From Pseudomonas sp. B21-028 (GTDB lineage: Bacteria > Pseudomonadota > Gammaproteobacteria > Pseudomonadales > Pseudomonadaceae): 64,000 nucleotides of DNA. The first letter of the stretch is position 1, and the number at the start of each line of letters is the position of its first letter. The notes below the pieces were generated by a model. The model worked only from the letters and a program-made list of their open reading frames with translations, did no database searches and had not been told where the DNA came from. This document shows positions 44,533-52,566 of this stretch, piece by piece. The stretch covers positions 3,286,001 through 3,350,000 of the forward strand of contig NZ_CP087184.1 in NCBI RefSeq assembly GCF_024749045.1, in the 5' to 3' direction. Made by a program: the position numbers and the translations under genes.

Positions 44533-45021
44533 ATGTCATCAGCACCGATCATTGACTGGCTCTACGCCACACCGGTGAGCACCGCCATCAGGGACATGCT
44601 CTGGGTCGTGCCCACGGTCCAGTCCATTCATATCGTGGCCATTGCGGTGATCTTCGGCTCCGCCGTCATCTCCGACCTTCGGCTGGCCGGTGTGTTCGCC
44701 ACCGACGAGCCCGTGCGCGGCGTTGTCCGTCGCTATTACCCGTGGATGCGCAATGCGCTCATTGTCCTGCTCCTGACGGGGTTGGTCATGACCATCGGCG
44801 AGCCGGACCGGGTCCTCGTCAACTCGACGTTCTGGCTGAAGATGGCCTTGGTGGTCAGTGCGTTCACCCTGGCCTGGTGGGTCCGGCGGCCCTTGCTGCG
44901 CCCTGCCGATCCGGCACGCAGCGAAGGCGTGGACAGCTTCGTCAAGACGCTGGCCTGGCTGTCGATCGCCTTGTGGTGCGTCGTGATCTTCTGCGGCCGC
45001 TGGATCGCCTACACGATCTAG
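44533..45021 (+). CDS. DUF6644 family membrane protein (first of tandem pair)
   Basis: A 162-residue inner-membrane protein with four or five hydrophobic segments. Family marks are VQSIHIVAIAVIFGSAVISDLRL near residue 30 (conserved His and Asp in the membrane), a YPWMRNALIVLLLTGLVM helix, FWLKMALV, and the closing WCVVIFCGRWIAY. The His/Asp/Lys/Arg residues in the membrane suggest ion or cofactor handling; function unknown. Starts 20 bases after the hydrolase. Confidence 0.78.
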   Translation: MSSAPIIDWLYATPVSTAIRDMLWVVPTVQSIHIVAIAVIFGSAVISDLRLAGVFATDEPVRGVVRRYYPWMRNALIVLLLTGLVMTIGEPDRVLVNSTFWLKMALVVSAFTLAWWVRRPLLRPADPARSEGVDSFVKTLAWLSIALWCVVIFCGRWIAYTI

Positions 45022-45053
45022 TGACTTTCAATCAAAGCGCTCAGGTACTCGCC

Positions 45054-45542
45054 ATGGATATTCAATCAAACCTGCAAGCCCTCGAGGCCACCCCTATCGC
45101 CTCCCTGATCAGGGAGTCGGGCTTCGCTTTTCCAACCCTGGAATCGGTACACGTGGTCGGCATCGCTCTCGTGTTCGGGACCATCGCCGTGGTGGACTTG
45201 CGACTGCTGGGCATTGCCTCCCATCGCCGCAGCGCGCTACGGCTGATCCAGGAATTACTGCCGTACACCTGGGTCGCCTTCGCGGCATGCGTGATCACCG
45301 GCCTGCTCATGTTCATCTCCAACGCCTCCACCTATGCCCAGAACCCGCTTTTCTGGGGAAAGATGGGGCTGTTGCTGTTGGCGGGCCTCAACATGGGGAT
45401 TTTCCACCTGGGGGTCTTTCGGCGGATCGGTGAATGGGACGCGACGCTGCCGCCTCCTGGCCGTGCCCGTGTCGCCGGCTTTGGTTCGATGGTGCTGTGG
45501 GCAGGCGTGATCTTTCTTGGCCGCTGGATCGCGTTTTTCTGA
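45054..45542 (+). CDS. DUF6644 family membrane protein (second of tandem pair)
   Basis: A 162-residue membrane protein paralogous to the preceding gene, with matching LESVHVVGIALVFGTIAVVDLRL, FWGKMGLLLL and WAGVIFLGRWIAFF ends. The long frame opening at 44742 is not the gene; the ATG at 45054 matches the paralogue start. Its stop overlaps the next start (TGATG). The two proteins may form a heterodimer. Confidence 0.78.
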   Translation: MDIQSNLQALEATPIASLIRESGFAFPTLESVHVVGIALVFGTIAVVDLRLLGIASHRRSALRLIQELLPYTWVAFAACVITGLLMFISNASTYAQNPLFWGKMGLLLLAGLNMGIFHLGVFRRIGEWDATLPPPGRARVAGFGSMVLWAGVIFLGRWIAFF

Positions 45543-46303
45543 TGGCTCGCCTACTGCCACGTTGGCGTCGGCCCGCCACAGGCCTGCCCGGCGACGACTC
45601 AAGCCACGCAATCAACGTGGTACGCCCGGTGTCCGGTCGGTGGGAGTCCCTGGCGATGCTGCTTGCGACCCTGGCGGTCATCGCCGGCGTGGCCGGTTAT
45701 GTGCTGTTGCGCGCCCAGGCAATCGGCCCGCCCACCGCATTGAGCTGGCAGGTGCGTTCCTTCGATGGCCTGGGTGCGGTCGATCAGGCCATTCATAGCG
45801 CGCTGTTACCTGCCGGCGAAGAGATCATCTGGTTCAACAACGATACCGGCGGCTGGATCACCCTGGAGCATGCCCAGGAACTGGTGCTGCCGCCGTTCTA
45901 CCGCGACGCATTCTGGAAGACCAACGGCCAGGTGCACTGGCAATTGATTCTGCCTGGCACCCACCAACCCCACGCCCGCTCCGGCGACCAGCACGTTGAC
46001 GATGCGCCCCCCGCAGACAAGAGCGCCAGCGAAGTCTCGCAAGCCACCCTGGGCCAAGGCGCCACGGTCTACTACGGCTCCGGCGGCAGCGTGCCGGGCC
46101 AGAGCGCCTACCTGCTGGTGATCGGGCACGCCCATGCCGGGGTCATGTGGGCCAACCAGGCGACGATCTGGGTCCACCGGGACCCGAACGCCCCCTACCC
46201 CGGCATCGTCAAGCCCGAATCGCTGGTCAGCAAAGGTTGGCGCCAGGTCATCCCCTATGACGGTACCCGCGAAGTCGAACGCGTAAAAGGAACCCAGCCA
46301 TGA
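45542..46303 (+). CDS. DUF6162 family membrane-anchored protein
   Basis: A 253-residue protein with one N-terminal transmembrane segment (LAMLLATLAVIAGVAGYVLL, residues about 38-57) and a periplasmic domain with FYRDAFWKTNGQVHWQLILP and HAHAGVMWANQATIWVHRD. Several histidines (ITLEHAQ, VHW, THQPHARSGDQHVDD, GHAHAG) could bind metal. I recognise it as DUF6162, which accompanies metal ABC importer genes. Overlaps DUF6644 upstream and the binding-protein gene downstream (4 bases). Confidence 0.75.
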   Translation: MARLLPRWRRPATGLPGDDSSHAINVVRPVSGRWESLAMLLATLAVIAGVAGYVLLRAQAIGPPTALSWQVRSFDGLGAVDQAIHSALLPAGEEIIWFNNDTGGWITLEHAQELVLPPFYRDAFWKTNGQVHWQLILPGTHQPHARSGDQHVDDAPPADKSASEVSQATLGQGATVYYGSGGSVPGQSAYLLVIGHAHAGVMWANQATIWVHRDPNAPYPGIVKPESLVSKGWRQVIPYDGTREVERVKGTQP

Positions 46304-47235
46304 CCGCCTCTGCAAGACACCGCACACCGCTGCGCCGCTGGATCGCGCTGCTGATGCTGATACCCGCCCTCCTGCTCCTCGGCCAGGCACACGCCGAGGG
46401 CAAGAAGCTCAAGGTCGGCGTCACCCTGCATCCCTACTACAGCTTCGTGGCAAACATCGTCGGCGATCGGGCGGAGGTCGTTGCGCTCATTCCGGCGGAG
46501 GCGAACCCGCACAACTACCAGCCGCAACCCGCCGACATCACCCGCGCGATGAGCCTCGATGCCCTGGTCGTCAACGGCATCGGCCACGATCAATGGGCCT
46601 TCCAGATCGTCAAGGCCGCCGGACGCGGCGAGAACCTGCCGATCATCCAGGCCAATGCCACGGTTGCCCTCATTCCCATCGGCGGCGACCAGGGCGGTGC
46701 CAAGGTGGTCAACCCGCATACCTTCGTCTCCACCACCGCGGCGATACAACAGGTGTTCGAGATCGCCCGCCGCTTGGGCGAACTGGACCCGGACAACGCG
46801 GCGATCTATCGACACAACGCCCTGGCGTACGCCGGGCGTATCCGTGCGCTGCGGGCACGCTTCATGACGCGCTTTGCCAACCTCGACTTGTCTTCGTTCC
46901 GGTGCGCCAGCACACACGCCGGCTACGACTACCTGATGCAGGAGTTCGGCCTGTTCGTGAGTGCCGTCATCGAGCCGCGTCACGGCGTTGCGCCGACTGC
47001 GCGGCAGCTGGCCAATACCATCGACGCGATCAAGAAAGCCAACGTGCGTGTGTTGTTTGCCGAGAAGTACTTTTCCATCGACCTGGCCAAACCTATCGAG
47101 GCGGCGACCGGCGTCAGGGTCTTCGCCCTGTCCCATATCACCGGCAGCAGCTACAGCGCCGACGAATTCGAGGTGGCGATGAGCGAGAACCTCGAAACCC
47201 TGGCCGAAGCCGTTGAGTTCACACAACAACAATGA
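46300..47235 (+). CDS. Metal ABC transporter substrate-binding protein (ZnuA/TroA-like)
   Basis: A 311-residue periplasmic binding protein of cluster A-I. Signal peptide residues 1-32. Candidate ligands: His in TLHPYYSF and EANPHNYQP, His in VNPHTFVS (the usual D-P-H-x-W position), His in ASTHAGYDYL and an acidic residue in the last third. There is no His-rich loop as in many zinc-specific ZnuA proteins, so zinc, manganese or another metal (or a chelate) is open. It overlaps DUF6162 and the ATPase gene. Confidence 0.88.
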   Translation: MTASARHRTPLRRWIALLMLIPALLLLGQAHAEGKKLKVGVTLHPYYSFVANIVGDRAEVVALIPAEANPHNYQPQPADITRAMSLDALVVNGIGHDQWAFQIVKAAGRGENLPIIQANATVALIPIGGDQGGAKVVNPHTFVSTTAAIQQVFEIARRLGELDPDNAAIYRHNALAYAGRIRALRARFMTRFANLDLSSFRCASTHAGYDYLMQEFGLFVSAVIEPRHGVAPTARQLANTIDAIKKANVRVLFAEKYFSIDLAKPIEAATGVRVFALSHITGSSYSADEFEVAMSENLETLAEAVEFTQQQ

Positions 47236-47249
47236 AGGAGGAACCAGCG

Positions 47250-47930
47250 ATGCGCGGACCCGCCGTGGTGTTCGATAACGTTTCACTGCAACTGGGCGGT
47301 ACGCGAGTGCTCGACGCCGTGAGCTTCCGGATCGAGGCCGGCGCCCTCCATTGCCTGGTCGGTCCGAACGGCGGTGGCAAGACCTCCCTGGTGCGCGCAC
47401 TGCTGGGACAAATGCCGCACTCGGGGGCCATCCGCTTTGAAGGCGGGCTCACCAAACCGTTGGGGTATGTCCCGCAGTTGCTGGATTTCGACCGCAACGT
47501 GCCGATGACCGTCAACGATGTCATGGCCCTGCTCGGTCAACGCCGACCGGCGTTCCTGGGTTCGGCCCGCTCCACCCGGGCGGCCACTGCCGGAGCCCTG
47601 GAGCGTACCGGCGTCGCCGGAATGGGCGACAAGCCCTTTGGCAGCCTGTCCGGTGGCGAACGCCAGCGTGTGCTGCTGGCCCAGGCGATCACCCCGGTGC
47701 CGTGGCTGCTGATCCTCGACGAACCGACCGCCGGCATCGACGAAGCGGGCATTCTGCTGGTGGAAGCGCTGGTGGCCGAGCTGCACAAGAGCGGCGTCAC
47801 CATCCTCTGGATCAACCATGACCTGGGCCAAGTCAGGCGCATTGCGCAATCGGTCACCGGCATCAACCAGCGGGTGATATTCGATGGCCCGCCCCATCAG
47901 GTCGCCCAGCATCTGGAGAGCAGCCGATGA
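47250..47930 (+). CDS. Metal ABC transporter ATPase
   Basis: A 226-residue ABC ATPase with Walker A GPNGGGKTS near residue 34, Q-loop in GYVPQ, signature LSGGERQRV, Walker B LLILDEPTAG and switch His in WINHDLG. AAGGAGG ends 8 bases before the ATG at 47250, which makes it a better start than the ATG at 47232 that overlaps the previous stop. It pairs with the next permease. Confidence 0.93.
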   Translation: MRGPAVVFDNVSLQLGGTRVLDAVSFRIEAGALHCLVGPNGGGKTSLVRALLGQMPHSGAIRFEGGLTKPLGYVPQLLDFDRNVPMTVNDVMALLGQRRPAFLGSARSTRAATAGALERTGVAGMGDKPFGSLSGGERQRVLLAQAITPVPWLLILDEPTAGIDEAGILLVEALVAELHKSGVTILWINHDLGQVRRIAQSVTGINQRVIFDGPPHQVAQHLESSR

Positions 47931-48832
47931 ACACCTTCTACACGTTCATCCGCGACCAACTCCAGGCGCTCGCCGCGAGTCACCTGCTGCCGCAGCCGTT
48001 CGAATACGAGTTCGTGATCAATGCGCTGCTCTGCGCGCTACTTATCGGGCCGTTGCTGGGTGTGTTGGGTTCCATGGTGATGATCAAGCGCATGGCCTTC
48101 TTCAGCCAGGCGGTGGGCAATGCAGCGATGACCGGCGTGGCCATTGGCGTGCTGATCGGTGAATCCTACACCTCCCCCTACCTGTCGATGTTCGGCTTCT
48201 GCGTGTTGTTCGCCCTGACGCTGAAGTACACCCAGCACCGCACCACCCTGTCCAACGACACGCTGATCGGCGTGTTCCTGTCGATCTCGCTGGCGGTCGG
48301 CGCCTCGTTGCTGTTGTTCGTGTCGGCGAAAATCAACACCCATGTGATGGAAAGCGTGTTGTTCGGCTCCATCCTGGCGGTGGACCACACCGACATGAAC
48401 GTGCTGCTGGTCGTGACGGCGACCTGTGCCCTGGTCGGGTTGCCGCTGTACAACAGCATTCTACTGGCCAGCCTCAATCCGAGCCTGGCGCATGCCCGCG
48501 GCGTGCCGGTGCGTGTCGTCGAATACCTGTTCGTCGTGCTGGTTACTCTGGTGACGGTCGCGTGCCTGAAGATCATCGGCGCCGTGCTGGTCGAAGCCCT
48601 TTTGCTGATACCGGCGGCCGCCGCGCGCAATGTCAGTCGTTCTCTCCCGGGGCTGGTCACCCTTGCCATCCTGATTGCAACGTTTGCCTGCGTGGTTGGC
48701 ATCCTGGCACCGATGCAATACCAGATCCCCGTGCCCACCGGCGGCGCCATCGTGATCGTCGCCGCCCTGGTGTTCGTCGCGACCGCCGTCATCCGCGCCT
48801 CCACGTCCCGATTCAGGGGTGCCAGCGTATGA
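47927..48832 (+). CDS. Metal ABC transporter permease (ZnuB-like)
   Basis: A 301-residue inner-membrane permease of the ABC-3 family with eight or nine helices; GPLLGVLGSMVMIKRMAFFSQAVGNAAMTG near residue 40 and LKIIGAVLVEALLLIPAAAARN near residue 220 are family blocks. It overlaps the ATPase gene by 4 bases (ATGA) and the following binding-protein gene likewise. Confidence 0.92.
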   Translation: MNTFYTFIRDQLQALAASHLLPQPFEYEFVINALLCALLIGPLLGVLGSMVMIKRMAFFSQAVGNAAMTGVAIGVLIGESYTSPYLSMFGFCVLFALTLKYTQHRTTLSNDTLIGVFLSISLAVGASLLLFVSAKINTHVMESVLFGSILAVDHTDMNVLLVVTATCALVGLPLYNSILLASLNPSLAHARGVPVRVVEYLFVVLVTLVTVACLKIIGAVLVEALLLIPAAAARNVSRSLPGLVTLAILIATFACVVGILAPMQYQIPVPTGGAIVIVAALVFVATAVIRASTSRFRGASV

Positions 48833-49818
48833 AGCGGCTCAGCCTGTCACGTCGATCCTGGCTTGGGGTGCTGGCACTGCTGCTGGGCAGCCAGCTCAAT
48901 GCCCTCGCCGGCCCTCGGGTGCTGGTCGCGCTGCCGGGTGTGCATGCGCTCACCGCGGCGCTCAGCGAGGGTACGAGCATCGAGGTGGTGCGTATTCCAC
49001 CAGACGCTGCCGTGCCCATGGAAAGCCAGGCCAATGCGCTGTCGCGCCTGGACGCCAAGGTGTTCCAGCAAGCCGACGCGGTGGTCACCCTGAGCAGCCT
49101 CTGGCATGCAGATCCACTGTTTGCGGCGGCCCGTCGCCACAACCTGCGGATTATCGAGATCGATGCCTCGCGCTCCTGGGACCCGATCAAACCCGGCGTG
49201 GCGGTGGTCCGTGCGCCAGCGAACGACGTGCCCTGGGTCGGCCCGCGTGATGTCGGTGTCGGCCCGTCGCCCTATGCCTGGCTCGGTCCCATCAACGCCA
49301 TGCGCATGTCAGCGCTGATCACCGCCGACCTGGTGCGCCTGGCCCCCGCCGATGCGCCTCGGATCACCCGCAACCTCGCCGCGCTGGAGGGCCGATTGCG
49401 CCAGCTCAAGGCGGCATACGGTGCCCGGCTGATGGAGCTGCCGGATCCGCGGGTGCTGTCGCTGGCCAACGAATTCATCTACCTGTTCGGCGAGTTCGAC
49501 ATCTTTGTCGATGGCTGGTTTGTCCGGCAGGACGTCGACTGGAGCGACGCCGACCGTGCCGCGCTGACCCGATACCTGCGCGAGCGTGACATCCACGTGG
49601 TCGTCCACAAATGGGCACCGGACGCCAGGATCGCCAAGGCCATCGAAGACGGCGGCGCTCGGTTGCTGATACTGGACGCGGGCAACCCGGGCCTGTTCGC
49701 CGACGCGGCCAACGGGTACGAGGCGCTCCTGCGCTCGAACCTGGATGCACTGCTGGCGGCCTTCACCGGGGCCGGCAACGACAACAAGCACGGCGACGAG
49801 CGTTCGCCTCCCCAATGA
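48829..49818 (+). CDS. Second TroA/ZnuA-fold binding protein with altered metal site
   Basis: A 329-residue exported protein with the cluster A-I fold (signal peptide to about residue 27). At the position of the conserved D-P-H-x-W-L it reads SPYAWLGPINAMRM, so the metal-ligand His is Tyr. A His remains in SSLWHADPLF and another in VHKWAPDAR. It may bind a chelate, hand metal to the first binding protein or act as chaperone. Translationally coupled to the permease (ATGA). The longer frame opening at 48562 is not the gene. Confidence 0.82.
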   Translation: MKRLSLSRRSWLGVLALLLGSQLNALAGPRVLVALPGVHALTAALSEGTSIEVVRIPPDAAVPMESQANALSRLDAKVFQQADAVVTLSSLWHADPLFAAARRHNLRIIEIDASRSWDPIKPGVAVVRAPANDVPWVGPRDVGVGPSPYAWLGPINAMRMSALITADLVRLAPADAPRITRNLAALEGRLRQLKAAYGARLMELPDPRVLSLANEFIYLFGEFDIFVDGWFVRQDVDWSDADRAALTRYLRERDIHVVVHKWAPDARIAKAIEDGGARLLILDAGNPGLFADAANGYEALLRSNLDALLAAFTGAGNDNKHGDERSPPQ

Positions 49819-49840
49819 TCAAGCCGACCGTGGAGACCTT

Positions 49841-50164
49841 ATGAAACTGCCCTGTTCAGTGCTTCGGCTATCGATGGCCGCTGCCGTTCTGTTCTGTCAG
49901 GCGGCCTTCGCCCATGCGCCCGTTTTCGACTGTTACATCGACAGCGACGACTGGGTGAAGTGCGAGGCGGGATTCACCGACGGCAGCACGGCCGCCGGCC
50001 GGAAAATCCATGTCCGGGACATGAGCGACAAGGTGCTACTAGAAGGCACCGTAGGCCAGGACAACACCTACCGGTTCCAACCTCCGAGCGGAAGCTACTC
50101 GGTGCTGTTCCTCGGCGGCGACGGCCATGACGTCACGATCCAGTCCTCCGACATTTCAAAGTGA
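49841..50164 (+). CDS. Small exported protein of unknown function
   Basis: A 107-residue protein with a signal peptide (residues 1-25, ending AFAHAP) and a single beta-sandwich-like domain (VHVRDMSDKVLLEGTVG-type strands; YRFQPPSGSYSVLFLGGDGHDV). Two cysteines are close together (FDCYIDSDDWVKCEAG). It resembles carboxypeptidase-regulatory-like or transthyretin-like folds. It lies 22 bases after the second binding protein and abuts DUF4198. Confidence 0.65.
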   Translation: MKLPCSVLRLSMAAAVLFCQAAFAHAPVFDCYIDSDDWVKCEAGFTDGSTAAGRKIHVRDMSDKVLLEGTVGQDNTYRFQPPSGSYSVLFLGGDGHDVTIQSSDISK

Positions 50165-50172
50165 AACCGACC

Positions 50173-50994
50173 ATGACGAATAAGAAAACACTGCTCCAGA
50201 CCCTTGCTGCTGCTTCCATCTGCATGACCGGCGTTGCACAGGCGCATTTCCAGATGCTCTATGTCGAGGAAGCGGCATTGCAGCGCGGGGAACAACTGGA
50301 GTTCGCGGTCGTCTTCACCCACCCCTTCGCCGGCGGCCCCACCATGGCCATGGGTGAGCCGCGCATTTTCAGCCACACCAGTTCGCTGGGCGGGGAGAAA
50401 GCCGACCTGCTCAAGTACCTGCGCCCCATCGAATGGCACACCCGCGATAACCGCGCGGCCGCCTACCGCGCGACGATTCCACGGGAGCTGATGCGTTCGA
50501 TGGGCGACCATGTCTTCGTGCTCGAACCCGAGCCCTACCTGGAAGCCGAGGAAGACCTGTACATCCAGCAGTTCACCAAGCTGATCGTCAACGTCGGCGG
50601 CGTGCCCGGCCAATGGGCAGAGCCCCAGGGCTTGTCGGTGGAGATCCAGCCCTTGAGCAAGCCTTATGCGAACTGGACGGGCGGCGTGTTCCGCGCCCGA
50701 GTGCTGGCCGATGGCAAGCCCGTCCCGCAAGCCAGGGTCGAAATCGAATACCTCAACCACGCCATCGACTTCGAGAACAACGCCTTTGGCCAACAAGCCT
50801 ATGTCACCGCCCCGCAACCGTCCTTCAACGTGCTGAGCACCTACGCCGATGCCGAAGGTGTCGTGACCATCGGCCTGCCCCGCGCCGGCTGGTGGGGCAT
50901 CGCGGCACTCGACATCGGCGCAACGAAAACCCACAAGGGTAAACCCCTGTCCCAGGACGCCGTGTTGTGGGTGCAGGCCAGGGACATGAAATGA
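50173..50994 (+). CDS. DUF4198 domain periplasmic protein (metal-uptake associated)
   Basis: A 273-residue exported protein; signal peptide ends AQAHFQML, exposing an N-terminal His-Phe as in DUF4198/NikK-like proteins. Further marks: FTHPFAGGPTM near residue 50, GDHVFVLEPEPYLEAEEDLYIQQFTK and GWWGIAAL near the end. DUF4198 proteins assist nickel or cobalt uptake systems, so it suggests a transition metal. The ATG at 50173 is used; a GTG at 50161 overlaps the previous stop. Last gene of the right arm. Confidence 0.8.
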   Translation: MTNKKTLLQTLAAASICMTGVAQAHFQMLYVEEAALQRGEQLEFAVVFTHPFAGGPTMAMGEPRIFSHTSSLGGEKADLLKYLRPIEWHTRDNRAAAYRATIPRELMRSMGDHVFVLEPEPYLEAEEDLYIQQFTKLIVNVGGVPGQWAEPQGLSVEIQPLSKPYANWTGGVFRARVLADGKPVPQARVEIEYLNHAIDFENNAFGQQAYVTAPQPSFNVLSTYADAEGVVTIGLPRAGWWGIAALDIGATKTHKGKPLSQDAVLWVQARDMK

Positions 50995-51169
50995 CGACAG
51001 CCGGTTTCATGGCATCGATCTTAGTTCGACCGGAAAAAAGTCGCCCCTGACGGCTGAAGGCTTCTCACGTCCCTGTAATCCCGGGCAAAGAGCGGGCAGG
51101 AATTCATCGCGAAAGGGCTGGGAGCTGACACAATGCCCCAGGTCTTCCTGCCCTATCGAGACTGCGCAC

Positions 51170-52435
51170 TTGGATACTTCCGTCAAGAACCGTCGCAACG
51201 AGCTGTCGCTGGATAGCCTTAATTTCTTCCTCGCCGACGTGCGTGACGGCCTGGGTCCCTATCTGGCGATCTATCTGCTGGCGGTGCACAAGTGGGACCC
51301 GGCCAGTATCGGCCTGGTGATGACCCTGGCCGGTGTCGCTGCGCTGCTGGCCCAGGCCCCGGCGGGCGCGCTGATCGACCGCACACAGGCGAAACGGACA
51401 CTGGTCATTGTCGCGGCATTGCTGGTGACCGGCAGTTGCCTGCTGCTGCCATGGCTGAGCTCTTTCACCCTGGTCGCTCTGACCCAGACCGTCGGCGCCA
51501 TCGCCGGCTCCGTGTTCGCCCCGGCCATCGCCGCCATTTCCCTGGGCATCACCGGTCCACAAGCCTTCACCCGCCGCACCGGGCGCAACGAGACCTTCAA
51601 CCACGCCGGCAATGCTTGCTCGGCGTTGCTGGCCGGCGGTTTCGCTTATCTGTTCGGGCCGGTGGCGGTGTTCTTTCTGATGGCGGTGATGACGGTGGGC
51701 AGCATTGTTGCCGCCAGCTTGGTCTCGGCCAACGCCATCGATCATGACGTGGCCCGCGGCTTTACCCCGGCGTCGGCCGGCGGCCATGGGCATCCATCCG
51801 GGCTAAGCGTGTTGTTGAGCAACCGGCCCCTGCGCTTGTTCGCGGTGTGCTGCGCACTGTTTCACCTGGCAAACGCCGCCATGCTGCCGCTGGTCAGCCA
51901 GAAGCTGGCGCTGGTCAATTTGCAGATGGCCACGCCGCTTACCTCCGCTTGTATCGTCGCCGCCCAGTTGGTGATGGTACCGATGGCGATCCTGGTCGGC
52001 GCCAAGGCCGACCAATGGGGACGCAAGCCGCTGCTGCTGGCCGGCTTCCTGATCCTGCCCCTGCGCGGGCTCCTGTACGTGGTCTCCAACGACCCCTACT
52101 GGCTGGTGGCAGTGCAGTTACTCGACGGCGTCGGCGCGGGTATCTTCGGCGCGCTGTTTCCGGTGGTGGTCAAGGACCTGACCCAAGGCACCGGGCGTTT
52201 CAATGTCAGCTTGGGGGCCTTGTCCGCCGTATTCGGCTTGGGTGCGGCACTCAGCCCTGGCCTGGCGGGACTGGTGGTCCACAGCGCCGGTTACGATGCG
52301 GCCTTCGTAACCCTGGCGGCGGTCGCCGGGGCGGCGTTCTTGCTGCTGTTGCTGGCGATGCCGGAGACCCGGCATTACTCGACGGTCATGAAGGGTTTTC
52401 CGGCGACAAAAACCTCTCCTGCTGCCGCCAACTGA
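51170..52435 (+). CDS. MFS transporter
   Basis: A 421-residue major facilitator protein. LNFFLADVRDGLGPYLAIYLL opens it, IDRTQAKRTL is the A-like motif after helix 2, and ADQWGRKPLLLAGF the second-half counterpart. The only start is a TTG at 51170; an upstream ATG at 51133 is in another frame. Drug or metabolite export is possible. The 175 bases before it hold no visible gene and may carry its promoter. It does not overlap the metal operon. Confidence 0.85.
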   Translation: MDTSVKNRRNELSLDSLNFFLADVRDGLGPYLAIYLLAVHKWDPASIGLVMTLAGVAALLAQAPAGALIDRTQAKRTLVIVAALLVTGSCLLLPWLSSFTLVALTQTVGAIAGSVFAPAIAAISLGITGPQAFTRRTGRNETFNHAGNACSALLAGGFAYLFGPVAVFFLMAVMTVGSIVAASLVSANAIDHDVARGFTPASAGGHGHPSGLSVLLSNRPLRLFAVCCALFHLANAAMLPLVSQKLALVNLQMATPLTSACIVAAQLVMVPMAILVGAKADQWGRKPLLLAGFLILPLRGLLYVVSNDPYWLVAVQLLDGVGAGIFGALFPVVVKDLTQGTGRFNVSLGALSAVFGLGAALSPGLAGLVVHSAGYDAAFVTLAAVAGAAFLLLLLAMPETRHYSTVMKGFPATKTSPAAAN

Positions 52436-52566
52436 ATCCAGGTGGTATCGTTGCGCGCTCTTCGGTGACAGGGATGAATCGGGGAGGCGGCTCAAGAAAC
52501 CAGCGCTCCCCTCCTCCGTTGATACACAGGGCAGCACCGTTCGGTGAAGAACTGGAGCGGCCCTTG

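Noticed and set aside
43139..44545. 468-codon open frame antisense to the second hydrolase gene
   Set aside because: Same bias artefact; the paralogous antisense frame is not conserved in start or end.
51000..51169. ATG at 51133 as start of the MFS gene
   Set aside because: It is out of frame with the transporter; the TTG at 51170 is the only start found in frame.
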